Source: Synechococcus sp. WH 7803 (lineage in GTDB: Bacteria > Cyanobacteriota > Cyanobacteriia > PCC-6307 > Cyanobiaceae). Taken from it: a stretch of 64,000 bases of DNA. A model generated the notes under the pieces. That model saw nothing but the letters and a program-made list of their open reading frames with translations, had not been told where the DNA came from and did not search any database. Shown here one piece after another: positions 30,801-41,055 of the stretch. The position numbers and the translations under genes were made by a program. Every line of letters starts with the position of its first letter. Within the stretch, counting starts at the first letter, position 1. The DNA is taken from NCBI GenBank assembly GCA_000063505.1, contig CT971583.1:372001-436000 (forward strand). Direction: 5' to 3'.

Positions 30801-31175
30801 TCACTCCTTGGGCGTTTTGGCGCCGTACTTCGACCTGGACTGGCGGCGATCCTTCACGCCAGCTGTGTCGAGCGTTCCACGAATGATGTGGTAACGGACC
30901 CCTGGCAGGTCTTTGACACGGCCTCCGCGGATCAGCACAACCGAGTGCTCCTGAAGGTTGTGACCAATGCCACCGATGTAGGCCGTCACCTCGAAACCAG
31001 ACGTGAGGCGTACACGCGCCACTTTGCGAAGAGCGGAATTCGGCTTCTTCGGAGTGGAGGTGTACACACGAGTGCACACACCACGGCGCTCAGGGCAGGA
31101 CTTGAGCGCGGGTGATTTGGTCTTCGCTTTAGAGCTCTGGCGCTCGGTGCGGATCAGTTGCTGAATGGTTGGCAT
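30801..31175 (-). CDS. rpsL: 30S ribosomal protein S12
   Basis: S12 monitors decoding and is the streptomycin-linked protein. The 124-residue sequence begins [12 protein letters not shown] and has the [34 protein letters not shown] and [20 protein letters not shown] signatures. I use the ATG at 31175; the longer frame adds a non-conserved stretch. It opens the str operon rpsL-rpsG-fusA-tufA, so its promoter should lie in the 77 bases after the IscA-like gene. Confidence 0.97.
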   Translation of the reverse strand: MPTIQQLIRTERQSSKAKTKSPALKSCPERRGVCTRVYTSTPKKPNSALRKVARVRLTSGFEVTAYIGGIGHNLQEHSVVLIRGGRVKDLPGVRYHIIRGTLDTAGVKDRRQSRSKYGAKTPKE

Positions 31176-31252
31176 CGACGGTCGGTATGCGGCCGGGGAC
31201 CCGACCTGGTTCGACAATCCACCACATTACCGGGTCGACCTCCCTGCTCTGT

Positions 31253-31579
31253 TCAGTGCCTGCTGAAAGCGCTGCCACAGGCGCAGCAGCGCACTTGATC
31301 ACTGCTGAGAATCAGGAATCCACCGCCGCTGATGTCGCTTCGGTAGTCGAGGGTGAGCCCCTGAAGCAGTTCGATCTGGGGTTCAGGTGCATGGAGGGTG
31401 ACACCGTCAGCCCTGGCCACCGGTCTCCCAGAAAGATGTCCAGGCTGAAGGCGGATCACGTGTTTTTCGCAGTGTCCGTGCTGAAGATCAAGGTGCATCA
31501 GCCCTGGCGTCCCTGCCACTGAAGCCTGGCGGCCGAGTTCGGCAGCAGCAGCTGCAGTGATCTGAAGGATTGCGCCCAC
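31253..31579 (-). CDS. HesB/IscA-like protein
   Basis: A 108-residue protein with the A-type carrier layout: an N-terminal ITAAAAAELGRQA and LHLDLQHG-like strand, DISGGGFLILSS in the middle, and a C-terminal RCCACGSAFS in place of the usual CGCGxSF. A-type proteins carry Fe-S clusters to apoproteins. The usual first cysteine region is changed, so cluster binding is less certain. It lies upstream of rpsL on the same strand, 44 bases after the NAGPA-domain gene. Confidence 0.75.
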   Translation of the reverse strand: MGAILQITAAAAAELGRQASVAGTPGLMHLDLQHGHCEKHVIRLQPGHLSGRPVARADGVTLHAPEPQIELLQGLTLDYRSDISGGGFLILSSDQVRCCACGSAFSRH

Positions 31580-31622
31580 CGTCTTGCTTCAACAGATCAA
31601 TTCAGTGTCGCAGCTTTCCCCT

Positions 31623-33320
31623 TCAGGGTTGGATGAACCCCAACCCGTTCTGAACTCTCGGCGGCACCCCCCGACCTGTCATCACGGTTCGATTCGCGAT
31701 GAGCATGGTGGTGGAGCTTCCACCATCGAGATTGAGAGCGTCGCTCAGGCCCAGTTGCTGTAGGGCCAGCGTGGTTTCCAGCAGCGTTGGATCGCCGCCG
31801 CTTTGCCCTTCAAGCGTCAGCATCCAGCGGTGCTTGGTGTCTTGTCCCACAACAGTTCGAGGGGCGGCCTGGCCCAGAAATCCTGGGCTGAATCCCTCCT
31901 GACGGCCGCGTAATACCACTCTCCCTTCCTTCAACAGCAAGGGGCCGCCCGCCATGACCTGACGGCGTTCTCCCACCGGGCTCGACACCTTCAAGCGAAT
32001 CTCGGCTTCGTCGCCGGGCTTGGCGGGGAGGGGCGCTCTGGCACGAGCGACGATGAGGGATGCCCCTCGGGGAATCGGCACGCCTCGAGCCAGTTCAGCC
32101 TGCGAAAACTGATCGGAGACGCGCCCCTCGCGGACCAGGATCGCCTGTTCCTCTCCGCTGAGAGAGCGGTACGTGGGGCCCCAGGCCCGGGTGTACCGGC
32201 TCAACCCCCGCTGCACGTAGCCGCTGTTCAGAAATCCAAGTCCCCACCGACGTCCACCGTTCACGCGCAGTTCCTGATCGAGGCGAAGACGGTCGAACAG
32301 AAGCGGGCCCGGACCATCCCAGCCCACCGCTCCACGGTTGAGGATCGGACCTGAAAGCCAGACTCCGTCGAGGCGCACGGCTCCAAGGGGGAGTTGACGC
32401 ACGCGATTGAAAAATCCGCCGTTGATGGCGACCAGGGCCTTCGCAGGTTGGGCGAGTTGGTTGAGAAACCGCAGCCCGGTCTGCGCTCTGATCGGAGCCA
32501 GTGGACGCAGCAGCAAGCTCTCGTTGCCCAAAGGCCAACCAGCGCGGTAAATCCTCAGAGGCTTGACCCCAACCTGCACCGTCCGACTGTCGAGGATCAG
32601 CCCTTGGCGAATGGCGTTCTGGATCTCGGGGGAGAAGCGCGCTGCCTGAAACGGCGAGGTGCGAGCCCTCGTTTTGGAGACCGATCGGCGCTGGGTCCCG
32701 TCCATGACGATGCGCCAGGGGGATTTGAGCGTGAAAAAGTCGAGGTCACCGCCTTGGCTCGTCAGTCGCAGGATGCTTTGGCGCGCCTGTGGGGAGAGGC
32801 CCAACCGGCGCAGCCGATTGTTTTGGGATCGGTTGCTCGTTACACCCAACACCAACCCCTGCTGATCGCGTTGGACCAGAGCCGGCGCTGAAAGGTCGAG
32901 CACCACGCGACCCGCCGTGCTCCCCCGGCCCTGACGGATCGACACGATCCGCGCTGATGGCAGCGACAGTTCGAGGGTTGTCTCCCGCCGCTGCACCGAA
33001 ACGTTGATGGCGCGCATCCAGGGCAAGGCATCCACCGCCACCTCGTCCTTCAAGGTGCGTGTCTCGAGATCAGTCAAACGCCGATCACGCCCGAACCATT
33101 CCAGCTGCTCACCCGCGGCCGTTGTTGTTCTGCGGAATCCAAGGCGACCCGTCAGGACGTCTAGGGGCAGCCAGAGTTGATCGGAGGATCCTCCCTTGCC
33201 TGTGATCCAAAGCCAGGCGCTTTTTTGCGAGATCTCTCCAATCCTGATTGTGCTGCCGATGCTCTGACCGGCTTGTCGCACTTCAGCGACGGGAGCAGGG
33301 GGGGGAGGCGGTAACGGCAT
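31623..33320 (-). CDS. Phosphodiester glycosidase (NAGPA) domain protein
   Basis: 565 residues. The C-terminal ~270 match the NAGPA/DUF2233 family, seen as LVAINGGFFNR, MAGGPLLLKEGR, GFLGQAAPRTVVGQD and NLDGGSSTTMLI. The N-terminal part is beta-rich with possible AMIN-like or SH3-like strands (LWLPLDVLTGRLGF) after a proline run, MPLPPPPPAP. Such proteins act on exopolysaccharide or envelope glycans. A classic signal peptide is not visible; the ATG at 33320 is the best start and a TTG at 33347 is the alternative. It is divergent from the glutamate synthase gene. Confidence 0.8.
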   Translation of the reverse strand: MPLPPPPPAPVAEVRQAGQSIGSTIRIGEISQKSAWLWITGKGGSSDQLWLPLDVLTGRLGFRRTTTAAGEQLEWFGRDRRLTDLETRTLKDEVAVDALPWMRAINVSVQRRETTLELSLPSARIVSIRQGRGSTAGRVVLDLSAPALVQRDQQGLVLGVTSNRSQNNRLRRLGLSPQARQSILRLTSQGGDLDFFTLKSPWRIVMDGTQRRSVSKTRARTSPFQAARFSPEIQNAIRQGLILDSRTVQVGVKPLRIYRAGWPLGNESLLLRPLAPIRAQTGLRFLNQLAQPAKALVAINGGFFNRVRQLPLGAVRLDGVWLSGPILNRGAVGWDGPGPLLFDRLRLDQELRVNGGRRWGLGFLNSGYVQRGLSRYTRAWGPTYRSLSGEEQAILVREGRVSDQFSQAELARGVPIPRGASLIVARARAPLPAKPGDEAEIRLKVSSPVGERRQVMAGGPLLLKEGRVVLRGRQEGFSPGFLGQAAPRTVVGQDTKHRWMLTLEGQSGGDPTLLETTLALQQLGLSDALNLDGGSSTTMLIANRTVMTGRGVPPRVQNGLGFIQP

Positions 33321-33400
33321 GAACTTGACGCTAGCCGGGCTGATCAATCCTTAGGATTCGAGATTGTCCCGCCATGGATCGCTGATTCCAGGGGCGGTGT

Positions 33401-36400
33401 ATGTCTGAATCCTTGAAGGTCATGTCTCATCCCACCGGATCCCTCTGGCCCTACAGCGACAGCGCTGCGCCTGAGGCGGTGGCTGGTGAGAAAGATGCCT
33501 GCGGGGTGGGTTTCCTGGCGCAATTGTCTGGGGAAACCAGCCACTGGGTGCTGCAGCAGGCCCTGCGCGGCCTTGGTTGCATGGAGCACCGCGGCGGCTG
33601 TGGTGGTGATGGTGATTCCGGTGATGGTGCCGGCGTGCTCTGCCAAATCCCCTGGACTTATCTGAAGGCGGTCTGGCCTGAGGCGGCCTCCGCCCGTGGT
33701 CTCGGGATGATGTTCATGCCCCAGGACCCCGAGAGGCGGGAGCTGGCGCGCCGGTTCTGCAAGGAGGAAGCCGAGGCGCTTGGCCTCACGTCCGCCGGCT
33801 GGCGGGTGGTTCCAGTGGATTCTTCCGTGCTGGGCCCCATGGCGCGGGACACCGCCCCAGTGATCGAGCAGTGGAGCCTTGCCGGCGGCCCCGATGGTGA
33901 CGCCTTCGAGGCTTTGCTGCTGCGCCTGCGTCGCCGGATCGGTGCCCGTGCCCGCCAGGCCTGGGGGTTTGAGGGATCCCGTGATCTTTACGTGGCCTCA
34001 TTGAGCAGCCGCACCGTTGTGTACAAGGGCATGGTGCGCTCCGAGGTGCTGGCGCAGTACTACGCCGATCTGCGCGATCCGCGCTTTGAAGTGAGCTTTG
34101 CGGTGTACCACCGCCGTTTCAGCACGAACACCCTGCCCCGCTGGCCCCTGGCTCAGCCGATGCGGTTGCTGGGTCACAACGGAGAAATCAACACGCTTCT
34201 GGGCAACCTCAACTGGGCCAAGGCCTCTGAAGCCAGCCTCGCGGACGTTTGGGGTGAAGCTGCGAATGATCTCAATCCCGTGGTGAACCCGGCGTTCAGT
34301 GATTCGGCCAACCTCGACGCCACCCTGGAGCTGATGGTGCGCAGCGGTCGCTCGATCACCGACAGCTTGATCACCCTGGTGCCCGAGGCCTTCCGCAACC
34401 AGCCGGATCTGGAGGATCGCCCTGCAGTGACGGCGATGTACGAATTCAATGCCGGCATCCAGGAGCCCTGGGATGGTCCGGCCCTGCTGGTGTTCGCCGA
34501 TGGCAAACGGGTGGGTGCCACGCTTGATCGCAACGGGTTGCGCCCCGCGCGCTGGTGCACCACCGCCGACGGTTTCGTGATCATGGGATCGGAAACCGGT
34601 GTGGTGGATCTCAGCGGCAAAACCGTGGTTCAGAAGGGCCGTCTCGGCCCCGGCCAGATGGTGGCTGTGGATCTGGAGAACGGCCAGCTGCTCGACAACT
34701 GGACCGTGAAGGAGGACGCGGCTGGACGCTTCCCCTACGGCGACTGGCTGCAGCACCATCGCCGCAGTGTGGAAGCCCAACCCTGGACCCAGGACCGTCA
34801 GATCGGTGAGTTGGATCTGTTGCGGCTGCAGACCGCCATGGGCTTCACCGCCGAAGACTTCGATCTTGTGATCGAAGACATGGCCGGACTGGGTAAGGAA
34901 CCCACCTACTGCATGGGAGACGACATCCCCCTGGCGGTGTTGTCGGACAAACCCCACCTGCTGTACGACTACTTCAAACAACGCTTCGCCCAGGTCACCA
35001 ACCCGCCGATTGATCCCCTGCGGGAAAAGCTGGTGATGAGCCTGGAAATGCATCTGGGTGAACGCCGGCCGGCGCTGAAGCCCCAGGCCGAGGCGGCCGC
35101 CGTGATCCACCTGGACACGCCGGTTCTCAATGAAGCCGAGCTTGCGGCGATCAGCGAGCAGGGACTTCCCGTTGCCACCCTCTCCACCCACGTGGCCGTT
35201 GAGGCCTGCGCTGGTGGTTTGTCATCGGCCCTGCAAAGGCTGTGTGAATCGGCCGAGGAGGCTGTGCGCGGCGGTGCCCAGGTGTTGGTGCTCTCCGATC
35301 GTGTTGATGGCTCCGGTGCTGCTGCCCAGCTCACCGCCACCAGCGTGGCGATGCCGGCCCTCCTGGCCGTGGGGGCGGTGCATCATCACCTTCTGCGTCA
35401 GAAGCTGCGTCTGCGCTGCTCCTTGGTGATCGACACCGCCCAGTGCTGGAGCACCCACCACATGGCCTGCCTGATCGGCTATGGCGCCAGTGCGGTCTGC
35501 CCGTGGCTCACCTGGGAGACCACCCGCCATTGGCTTGCCCACCCCAAAACCCAGAAGCGGATCGAGCAGGGCAAGCTGCCCGCCCTCGATGCCGACAAGG
35601 TGCAGGCCAACGTGCGCGTTTCCCTGGAAAACGGCCTGCGCAAGATCCTCTCCAAGATCGGCATTTCGCTCCTGGCCAGCTATCACGGCGCTCAGATCTT
35701 TGAAGCGATCGGCCTCGGTGCCGATGTGATCGACACCGCCTTCAGCGGCACCACCAGCCGTGTGGCGGGCATGACCCTGGCGGAGCTGGCCAATGAAACC
35801 CTGTCACTCCATGCCAAGGCCTTCCCGGAGCTCAACCGCAGCAAGCTCGAGTTCATGGGCTTTGTGCAGTACCGCACCGGCGGCGAGTACCACCTCAACA
35901 GTCCCGATATGGCCAAGGCCCTGCATGCGGCGGTAAAGACCGGACCTGGTTACGACCATTTCTCCACTTACAAAACCCTGCTGGAGAACCGGCCGGTCAC
36001 GGCGCTGCGGGATCTGCTGGAGTTCAAGCTGGCCCCAACACCGCTGCCCCTGGATCAGGTGGAGAGCGCGGAAAGCCTTTGCAAGCGTTTCTGCACGGGG
36101 GGTATGAGCCTCGGGGCGTTGTCGCGGGAAGCCCATGAGGTGCTGGCGGTGGCGATGAACCGCATCGGCGGCAAGAGCAACAGCGGCGAGGGTGGTGAGG
36201 ACCCGGCCCGTTTCCAGGTTCTTCACGATGTGGATGCCGAGGGCCGCTCGCAGGCTTTCCCCAGCATCGGCGGCCTCCGGAATGGCGACACCGCCTGTTC
36301 GGCGATCAAGCAGATCGCTTCCGGGCGCTTTGGCGTGACAGCCGAATACCTGCGCAGCGGCAAGCAACTGGAGATCAAGGTGGCCCAGGGGGCCAAGCCC

Positions 36401-38020
36401 GGTGAGGGCGGCCAGCTGCCCGGCCCCAAGGTGGATGACTACATCGCCTGGTTGCGCAACAGCAAACCCGGTGTGGCCCTGATCTCACCGCCACCCCATC
36501 ACGACATCTATTCCATCGAGGATCTGGCTCAGCTGATCCACGATCTGCACCAGGTGCACCCCAAGGCGCCGGTGAGCGTGAAGCTGGTGGCCGAGATCGG
36601 CATCGGCACGATTGCCGCCGGCGTGGCCAAGGCCAATGCCGATGTGATCCAGATCTCCGGCCACGACGGGGGTACCGGAGCCTCGCCGCTGAGTTCGATC
36701 AAGCATGCCGGCAGCCCCTGGGAGCTGGGTCTCACCGAGGTGCACCGCAGCCTTCTCGAAAATGGCCTGCGGGATCGGGTGCTGCTGCGGGCCGATGGCG
36801 GCCTCAAGACCGGCTGGGATGTGGTGATCGCAGCCCTGCTGGGCGCTGAGGAGTATGGCTTCGGCTCTGTGGCGATGATCGCCGAGGGCTGCATCATGGC
36901 CCGGGTCTGCCACACCAACAATTGCCCGGTGGGCGTGGCCACCCAAAAGGAGGCCCTGCGCAAGCGCTTCACCGGCGTGCCCGAGCACGTGGTGAATTTC
37001 TTCTGGTACGTGGCGGAAGAAGTGCGTCAGCTGCTGAGCCTGCTCGGCGTGGCCAAACTCGAAGATCTGATCGGTCGCAGCGATCTGCTTCAACCCCGTG
37101 CAGTGCAGCTGGCCAAAACCCAGGGTGTGGATCTCTCCAGTCTGCTGGCACCGATTCAGGGTTCAGAAGAGCGCTCCTGGCTGCGTCACAGCGCTGAGGC
37201 CCACGGCAATGGCCCGATTCTTGAGGATCAGCTTCTCGCCGATGCCGAGCTGATGGCGGCGGTGGAGAGCCACGGTTCCCTGAGCCGCACGATCGCGATC
37301 ATCAACACCGACCGCAGTGTCGGGGCCCGTCTGGCCGGTGAGATTGCCCAACGCCACGGCAACCGCGGCTTCAAGGGCCAGCTCAACCTCACCTTCCAGG
37401 GCGCCGCCGGCCAGAGCTTCGGCGCCTTCCTGGTGCAGGGCATGAACGTGCGCCTGGAAGGGGAAGCCAACGACTACGTGGGCAAGGGCATGAACAGCGG
37501 ACGCATCAGCCTGGTGCCATCCGATGGCTGCGCCAATCCCGGTGATCAGGTGATCCTCGGCAACACCTGCCTCTACGGCGCCACGGGCGGTGAGCTGTTT
37601 GCCCACGGCCGTGCTGGTGAGCGTTTCGGGGTGCGCAACAGCGGCGCTCGCACCGTGGTGGAGGGAGCTGGCGACCACTGCTGTGAGTACATGACCGGTG
37701 GTGTGGTGGTGGTGCTGGGCAGCACCGGCCGCAATGTGGGTGCCGGCATGACCGGTGGCGTCACCTTCCTGCTCGATGAGGGTGATCGCGTCACCGCCAG
37801 GGTCAATCCTGAGATCGTTGCGGTCTGCAGCCTCACCACTTCGCAGCAGGAGGAAACGCTCAAAGAGCTGTTGGAAGCCCACGTGGCGGCCACCGGCAGC
37901 AGCAAGGCCTCAGCGCTGTTGGCCGACTGGGCCGCGGCCAAGGGACGCTTCAAGGTGCTGATTCCGCCGAGTGAGCGGGCAGCCATGGGTCTGGTGGACC
38001 AGCAGGCGGTGGCGGCCTGA
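33401..38020 (+). CDS. gltB: Ferredoxin-dependent glutamate synthase, large subunit
   Basis: This enzyme (also called glsF) transfers the glutamine amide to 2-oxoglutarate, making two glutamates, with electrons from ferredoxin. At 1539 residues it has the N-terminal amidotransferase domain with the catalytic Cys34 exposed after a short propeptide (KDACGVGFLAQ). The FMN barrel follows, with DGGTGASPLSSIKHAG and the 3Fe-4S ligands in CIMARVCHTNNCPVGVATQ, then the C-terminal beta-helix GGVVVVLGSTGRNVGAGMTGG. No small NADPH subunit is adjacent, supporting the ferredoxin type. A YciI-like gene follows 14 bases later. Confidence 0.97.
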   Translation: MSESLKVMSHPTGSLWPYSDSAAPEAVAGEKDACGVGFLAQLSGETSHWVLQQALRGLGCMEHRGGCGGDGDSGDGAGVLCQIPWTYLKAVWPEAASARGLGMMFMPQDPERRELARRFCKEEAEALGLTSAGWRVVPVDSSVLGPMARDTAPVIEQWSLAGGPDGDAFEALLLRLRRRIGARARQAWGFEGSRDLYVASLSSRTVVYKGMVRSEVLAQYYADLRDPRFEVSFAVYHRRFSTNTLPRWPLAQPMRLLGHNGEINTLLGNLNWAKASEASLADVWGEAANDLNPVVNPAFSDSANLDATLELMVRSGRSITDSLITLVPEAFRNQPDLEDRPAVTAMYEFNAGIQEPWDGPALLVFADGKRVGATLDRNGLRPARWCTTADGFVIMGSETGVVDLSGKTVVQKGRLGPGQMVAVDLENGQLLDNWTVKEDAAGRFPYGDWLQHHRRSVEAQPWTQDRQIGELDLLRLQTAMGFTAEDFDLVIEDMAGLGKEPTYCMGDDIPLAVLSDKPHLLYDYFKQRFAQVTNPPIDPLREKLVMSLEMHLGERRPALKPQAEAAAVIHLDTPVLNEAELAAISEQGLPVATLSTHVAVEACAGGLSSALQRLCESAEEAVRGGAQVLVLSDRVDGSGAAAQLTATSVAMPALLAVGAVHHHLLRQKLRLRCSLVIDTAQCWSTHHMACLIGYGASAVCPWLTWETTRHWLAHPKTQKRIEQGKLPALDADKVQANVRVSLENGLRKILSKIGISLLASYHGAQIFEAIGLGADVIDTAFSGTTSRVAGMTLAELANETLSLHAKAFPELNRSKLEFMGFVQYRTGGEYHLNSPDMAKALHAAVKTGPGYDHFSTYKTLLENRPVTALRDLLEFKLAPTPLPLDQVESAESLCKRFCTGGMSLGALSREAHEVLAVAMNRIGGKSNSGEGGEDPARFQVLHDVDAEGRSQAFPSIGGLRNGDTACSAIKQIASGRFGVTAEYLRSGKQLEIKVAQGAKPGEGGQLPGPKVDDYIAWLRNSKPGVALISPPPHHDIYSIEDLAQLIHDLHQVHPKAPVSVKLVAEIGIGTIAAGVAKANADVIQISGHDGGTGASPLSSIKHAGSPWELGLTEVHRSLLENGLRDRVLLRADGGLKTGWDVVIAALLGAEEYGFGSVAMIAEGCIMARVCHTNNCPVGVATQKEALRKRFTGVPEHVVNFFWYVAEEVRQLLSLLGVAKLEDLIGRSDLLQPRAVQLAKTQGVDLSSLLAPIQGSEERSWLRHSAEAHGNGPILEDQLLADAELMAAVESHGSLSRTIAIINTDRSVGARLAGEIAQRHGNRGFKGQLNLTFQGAAGQSFGAFLVQGMNVRLEGEANDYVGKGMNSGRISLVPSDGCANPGDQVILGNTCLYGATGGELFAHGRAGERFGVRNSGARTVVEGAGDHCCEYMTGGVVVVLGSTGRNVGAGMTGGVTFLLDEGDRVTARVNPEIVAVCSLTTSQQEETLKELLEAHVAATGSSKASALLADWAAAKGRFKVLIPPSERAAMGLVDQQAVAA

Positions 38021-38034
38021 ACAGGCCGCTCTCC

Positions 38035-38343
38035 ATGCCCTGGTTTGTCAAACACGAAACCTTCACGGCGGATACGGCCGCTCTGCCGCTCGAGCAGCGT
38101 CGGCCTCACCTGGAGGCCCACCGGGCATGGGTGGCAAAAGAAACCCAGGCGGGCCGTCGGATCCGCAGCGGTTTCCTCGTGGATGAGCGGCGGCACCCCG
38201 GTGGCGGCGGCTTGTTGATCTTTGAGGCTGAGTCTTACGGGGAGGCGCTGGCCTGGGTGTCGCACGACCCGATGATTCAGGCCGGCTTGGTGGACTGGAT
38301 CCTGCAGGAGTGGATCCCCGTCAGCGGGGATGGCTGGCCATGA
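38035..38343 (+). CDS. YciI-like protein
   Basis: 102 residues of the YciI / dimeric alpha-beta barrel fold, seen in [32 protein letters not shown] and the end [28 protein letters not shown]. Family members resemble small dehydratase or ligand-binding domains; function is unknown. It starts 14 bases after gltB, so co-transcription is likely. Its 3' end overlaps convergent lipA by 23 bases. Confidence 0.85.
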   Translation: MPWFVKHETFTADTAALPLEQRRPHLEAHRAWVAKETQAGRRIRSGFLVDERRHPGGGGLLIFEAESYGEALAWVSHDPMIQAGLVDWILQEWIPVSGDGWP

Positions 38344-39199
38344 GCCTCTGCACCTCGCCGGCGTGATAACTGCTGCGGGTGAGGGGGGTGCTCACCACCT
38401 GCAGAAAGCCCAGCTCCTCCTCGCCGATGCGGCGGTAGGTGTCGAATTGCTCAGGGGTCACAAAACGATCCACGGCCAGATGCTTGGGGCCTGGGGAGAG
38501 ATATTGGCCGATGGTGACGATGTCCACCCGGTGGGTGCGCAGGTCGCGCAACACGTCGATCACCTCGTCGTCGTTTTCACCGAGGCCCACCATCAGGCCA
38601 GACTTGCTGTAAGCCCGTGGCCAGTCGTCCCGAACCCGCTGCAGAAGTTCCAGGGACCGTTCGTAAATGCCCTGAGGACGAGCCAGGCGGTACATCCGCG
38701 GCACCGTTTCGATGTTGTGGTTAAGCACATGGGGTGCTGCCGCCATCACTTTGGCCAGGGCGTCCCAGTTGCCGCAGAAGTCGGGAATCAGCAGCTCGAT
38801 CGTGGTGAGTGGTGAGCGTTGCTTCACCTGCTCGATGCAGGCCACGAACTGGGAGGCTCCACCGTCTTGCAGGTCGTCCCGGTTCACCGAGGTGATCACC
38901 ACGTGCTTCAGACCCAGACGCGCCACCGCCTCCCCGAGCCGTTCCGGTTCGGTGGGGTCGAGCTCACGGACGCTCTTGTCGAAGTCGATGTCGCAGTAAG
39001 GGCAGGCGCGGGTGCAGCCCGGGCCCATGATCAGAAAGGTGGCCGTGCCGCCGGCGAAGCACTCACCGATGTTGGGGCAACTGGCCTCCTGGCAGACCGT
39101 GTTCAACTTCAGGTCGAGCAGAAGATCGGCAACGGCACCGATCCGCTCCCGCTGCGGCGCTTTCACGCGCAACCACTCGGGTTTCAAGGCAGAGGTCAT
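38321..39199 (-). CDS. lipA: Lipoyl synthase
   Basis: LipA inserts two sulfur atoms into the octanoyl group on lipoyl domains of 2-oxo-acid dehydrogenases and glycine cleavage H protein. The 292-residue protein binds two 4Fe-4S clusters. The auxiliary one uses Cys36, Cys41 and Cys47 ([12 protein letters not shown]) plus the C-terminal Ser-containing RSSYHAGE. The radical SAM one uses Cys62, Cys66 and Cys69 (CTRACPYCD). Length is normal. A tRNA gene lies on the opposite strand 18 bases upstream. Confidence 0.96.
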   Translation of the reverse strand: MTSALKPEWLRVKAPQRERIGAVADLLLDLKLNTVCQEASCPNIGECFAGGTATFLIMGPGCTRACPYCDIDFDKSVRELDPTEPERLGEAVARLGLKHVVITSVNRDDLQDGGASQFVACIEQVKQRSPLTTIELLIPDFCGNWDALAKVMAAAPHVLNHNIETVPRMYRLARPQGIYERSLELLQRVRDDWPRAYSKSGLMVGLGENDDEVIDVLRDLRTHRVDIVTIGQYLSPGPKHLAVDRFVTPEQFDTYRRIGEEELGFLQVVSTPLTRSSYHAGEVQRLMASHPR

Positions 39200-39217
39200 C
39201 TTCTACAGTCTGTCAAT

Positions 39218-39291
39218 CGGGATGTAGCGCAGCTTGGTAGCGCACTTCGTTCGGGACGAAGGGGCCGCAGGTTCGAATCCTGTCATCCCGA
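39218..39291 (+). tRNA. tRNA-Pro (anticodon CGG)
   Basis: 74 bases fold as a cloverleaf: acceptor CGGGATG / CATCCCG with discriminator A, anticodon stem CTTCG / CGAAG around loop TTCGGGA with anticodon CGG, and TTCGAAT in the T loop. The genome copy lacks a coded CCA end. It matches the E. coli tRNA-Pro(CGG) D and anticodon arms closely. Confidence 0.96.
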
Positions 39292-39306
39292 CTGCACGCG
39301 ATTCCA

Positions 39307-41055
39307 TTAGCTGAGTTCGGCGCCCGGATATCCCCTCGGGGTCACCATGCGCCCGCCTTCCATGGTGCTGCTGCTGTTGCCGATCACCAGCACTGTGAGC
39401 ATGTCCACCTGGGTCACAGGCAGAGCCTTGAGGCCATGCAGGGTCACCTGTTCTTCTGTGCGGCCCAGCTGACGGGCCATCACCACGGGTGTGTGCTCGG
39501 GACGATGGCCGAGAAGAATCTCCTGGGCCCGTTGCAGCTGCCAGTCGCGGCCTTTGGATCGCGGGTTGTAAAGAGCGACGACGAAGTCGCCGGCTGCTGC
39601 GGCGTGCAGCCGTTGTTCAATCACAGGCCAGGGCGTGAGGCGATCGCTGAGGCTGATGGTGCAGAAGTCATGCATCAGCGGCGCTCCGGCCCGGGCCGCC
39701 GCCAGTTGAAGAGCGGAGAGGCCTGGATGCACCTCGAACAACGGACGTGAGCGTTCAGCCAGCGCCATCCATAGCTCGAGGGCCAGCCCGGCCATGCCGT
39801 AGATGCCGCTGTCGCCAGACGACACCAGCGCCACTCTGGCTCCCTGCTGAGCAAGGGACAGGGCCTGCTGGCAACGGTCCCGTTCGCGGGTGAGTTGACC
39901 GTCCAGCCGCACCTGGTCCTGGCGGCGCAGCGGTTCGAGCAGATCCAGGTACAACCCGTAGCCCACCCAGACCCCGCAGCGACTCAACGCGCGGCGGGCA
40001 TCGGGGGTGAGCAGGCTGAGATCCCCTGGACCGCTGCCGATGAGGTGCAGTTCTCCCCGTTGCGGTGCAAAGGGCTGCGCCGCTTCGGCGATCGCCACGG
40101 TGACTGCACCCTGCTCCTCAGGCCCGGCATGGAGGATGCGTTTGCTCTGTAAGAGCTGGGCACCTTCCCCAGCGGCCAGCAGAGCCGCGGCTTCCGCAAC
40201 CGATGCTGTGCCTATCTCCGCTTCGACGACGGCCGACGGTGTTGGCACCGGTACTGCCGCGAGGGCTGAGGCGCTGAAGAACCTGACTGTCCAGTCGCAG
40301 TCCTGCGCCAAGGCGAGCAAAGCGGGCTCATCGCTCTTGATCTCGATGCTGCCGAAGCCAGCAACGGCCTCGGCAGCCAGCCCTGCGCTCTCCAGTGCTT
40401 GATGAATGGCGCGTTCAATCAGGCACTGGCTCGTGTTGCGTTCGCAGCCGAGGCCCAGCCACAAGGTGGCTGGATGCCAGCGACAGGGTGCGGCGTGACT
40501 CCCAGGACCAATCGCCAGCTCGGACCTGTCATCAGGGTTTGAGGTGAATGCCAAGGTGCTGGCTGAGGCACAAGCGCGCCAGTGTTCGCTGCCGCTTTGC
40601 TGCCTCACCGCAATCGGGCTTCCCTGGGCCTGTTGGATCATCAGCCGGCGCCAGGCATCGGTCGTGCCACTGCGCCGAAACCCCCAGATTTCTCCGAAGG
40701 AATCCAGCGCAAGCCGCCCCTGCGTGGCTGCATCACCGGTGATCACTGCGGTACCCCCAAGCGATGCTGCGAGCTCCCTGGCCAACTGTTCCCCTCCGGC
40801 GCGATGCCCGCCCAGAAGAGGGACCACCTGCAGACCCTGGGTATCAAGCACCAGAACAGCCGGATCGCTCTCTTTGTCGTTGATCAGCGGGGCGATCAGT
40901 CGGGTGACGGCTCCAAGAGCTCCAACCACAATCAGGCGACCGCCCTCGCGCCAGTGTGTCTGCAAGAGCTCACTGGCGCTCGCCACCAGCACTGAATCTG
41001 GGCAGGGATCGAGGGATGCAGCGGCACTGGGGGAGAGCGCGATGCGTTCGCTCAA
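39307..41055 (-). CDS. cobJ: CbiG/CobJ fusion, cobalamin biosynthesis
   Basis: A two-domain corrin-pathway protein. The first ~320 residues resemble CbiG, which opens the delta-lactone ring of cobalt-precorrin-5A (VVGALGAVTRLIAPLI, LGLGCERNTS). From about 335 the sequence is a precorrin-3B C17-methyltransferase, CobJ (LHLIGSGPGDLSLLTPDAR, VALVSSGDSGIYGMAG, VVALYNPRSKGRDWQ). The TTG at 41055 is the only standard start codon before a TGA. CbiG-like sequence (LAIGLSRSAWPLLQRLANQG) continues in frame upstream to about 41115, so the true start may be a CTG there. Confidence 0.9.
   Translation of the reverse strand: MSERIALSPSAAASLDPCPDSVLVASASELLQTHWREGGRLIVVGALGAVTRLIAPLINDKESDPAVLVLDTQGLQVVPLLGGHRAGGEQLARELAASLGGTAVITGDAATQGRLALDSFGEIWGFRRSGTTDAWRRLMIQQAQGSPIAVRQQSGSEHWRACASASTLAFTSNPDDRSELAIGPGSHAAPCRWHPATLWLGLGCERNTSQCLIERAIHQALESAGLAAEAVAGFGSIEIKSDEPALLALAQDCDWTVRFFSASALAAVPVPTPSAVVEAEIGTASVAEAAALLAAGEGAQLLQSKRILHAGPEEQGAVTVAIAEAAQPFAPQRGELHLIGSGPGDLSLLTPDARRALSRCGVWVGYGLYLDLLEPLRRQDQVRLDGQLTRERDRCQQALSLAQQGARVALVSSGDSGIYGMAGLALELWMALAERSRPLFEVHPGLSALQLAAARAGAPLMHDFCTISLSDRLTPWPVIEQRLHAAAAGDFVVALYNPRSKGRDWQLQRAQEILLGHRPEHTPVVMARQLGRTEEQVTLHGLKALPVTQVDMLTVLVIGNSSSTMEGGRMVTPRGYPGAELS

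Noticed and set aside
33348-33400. Possible glutamine-sensing RNA or NtcA box before gltB
   Set aside because: The 53-base region has no GTA-N8-TAC site and I could not see a known glnA-type riboswitch motif.
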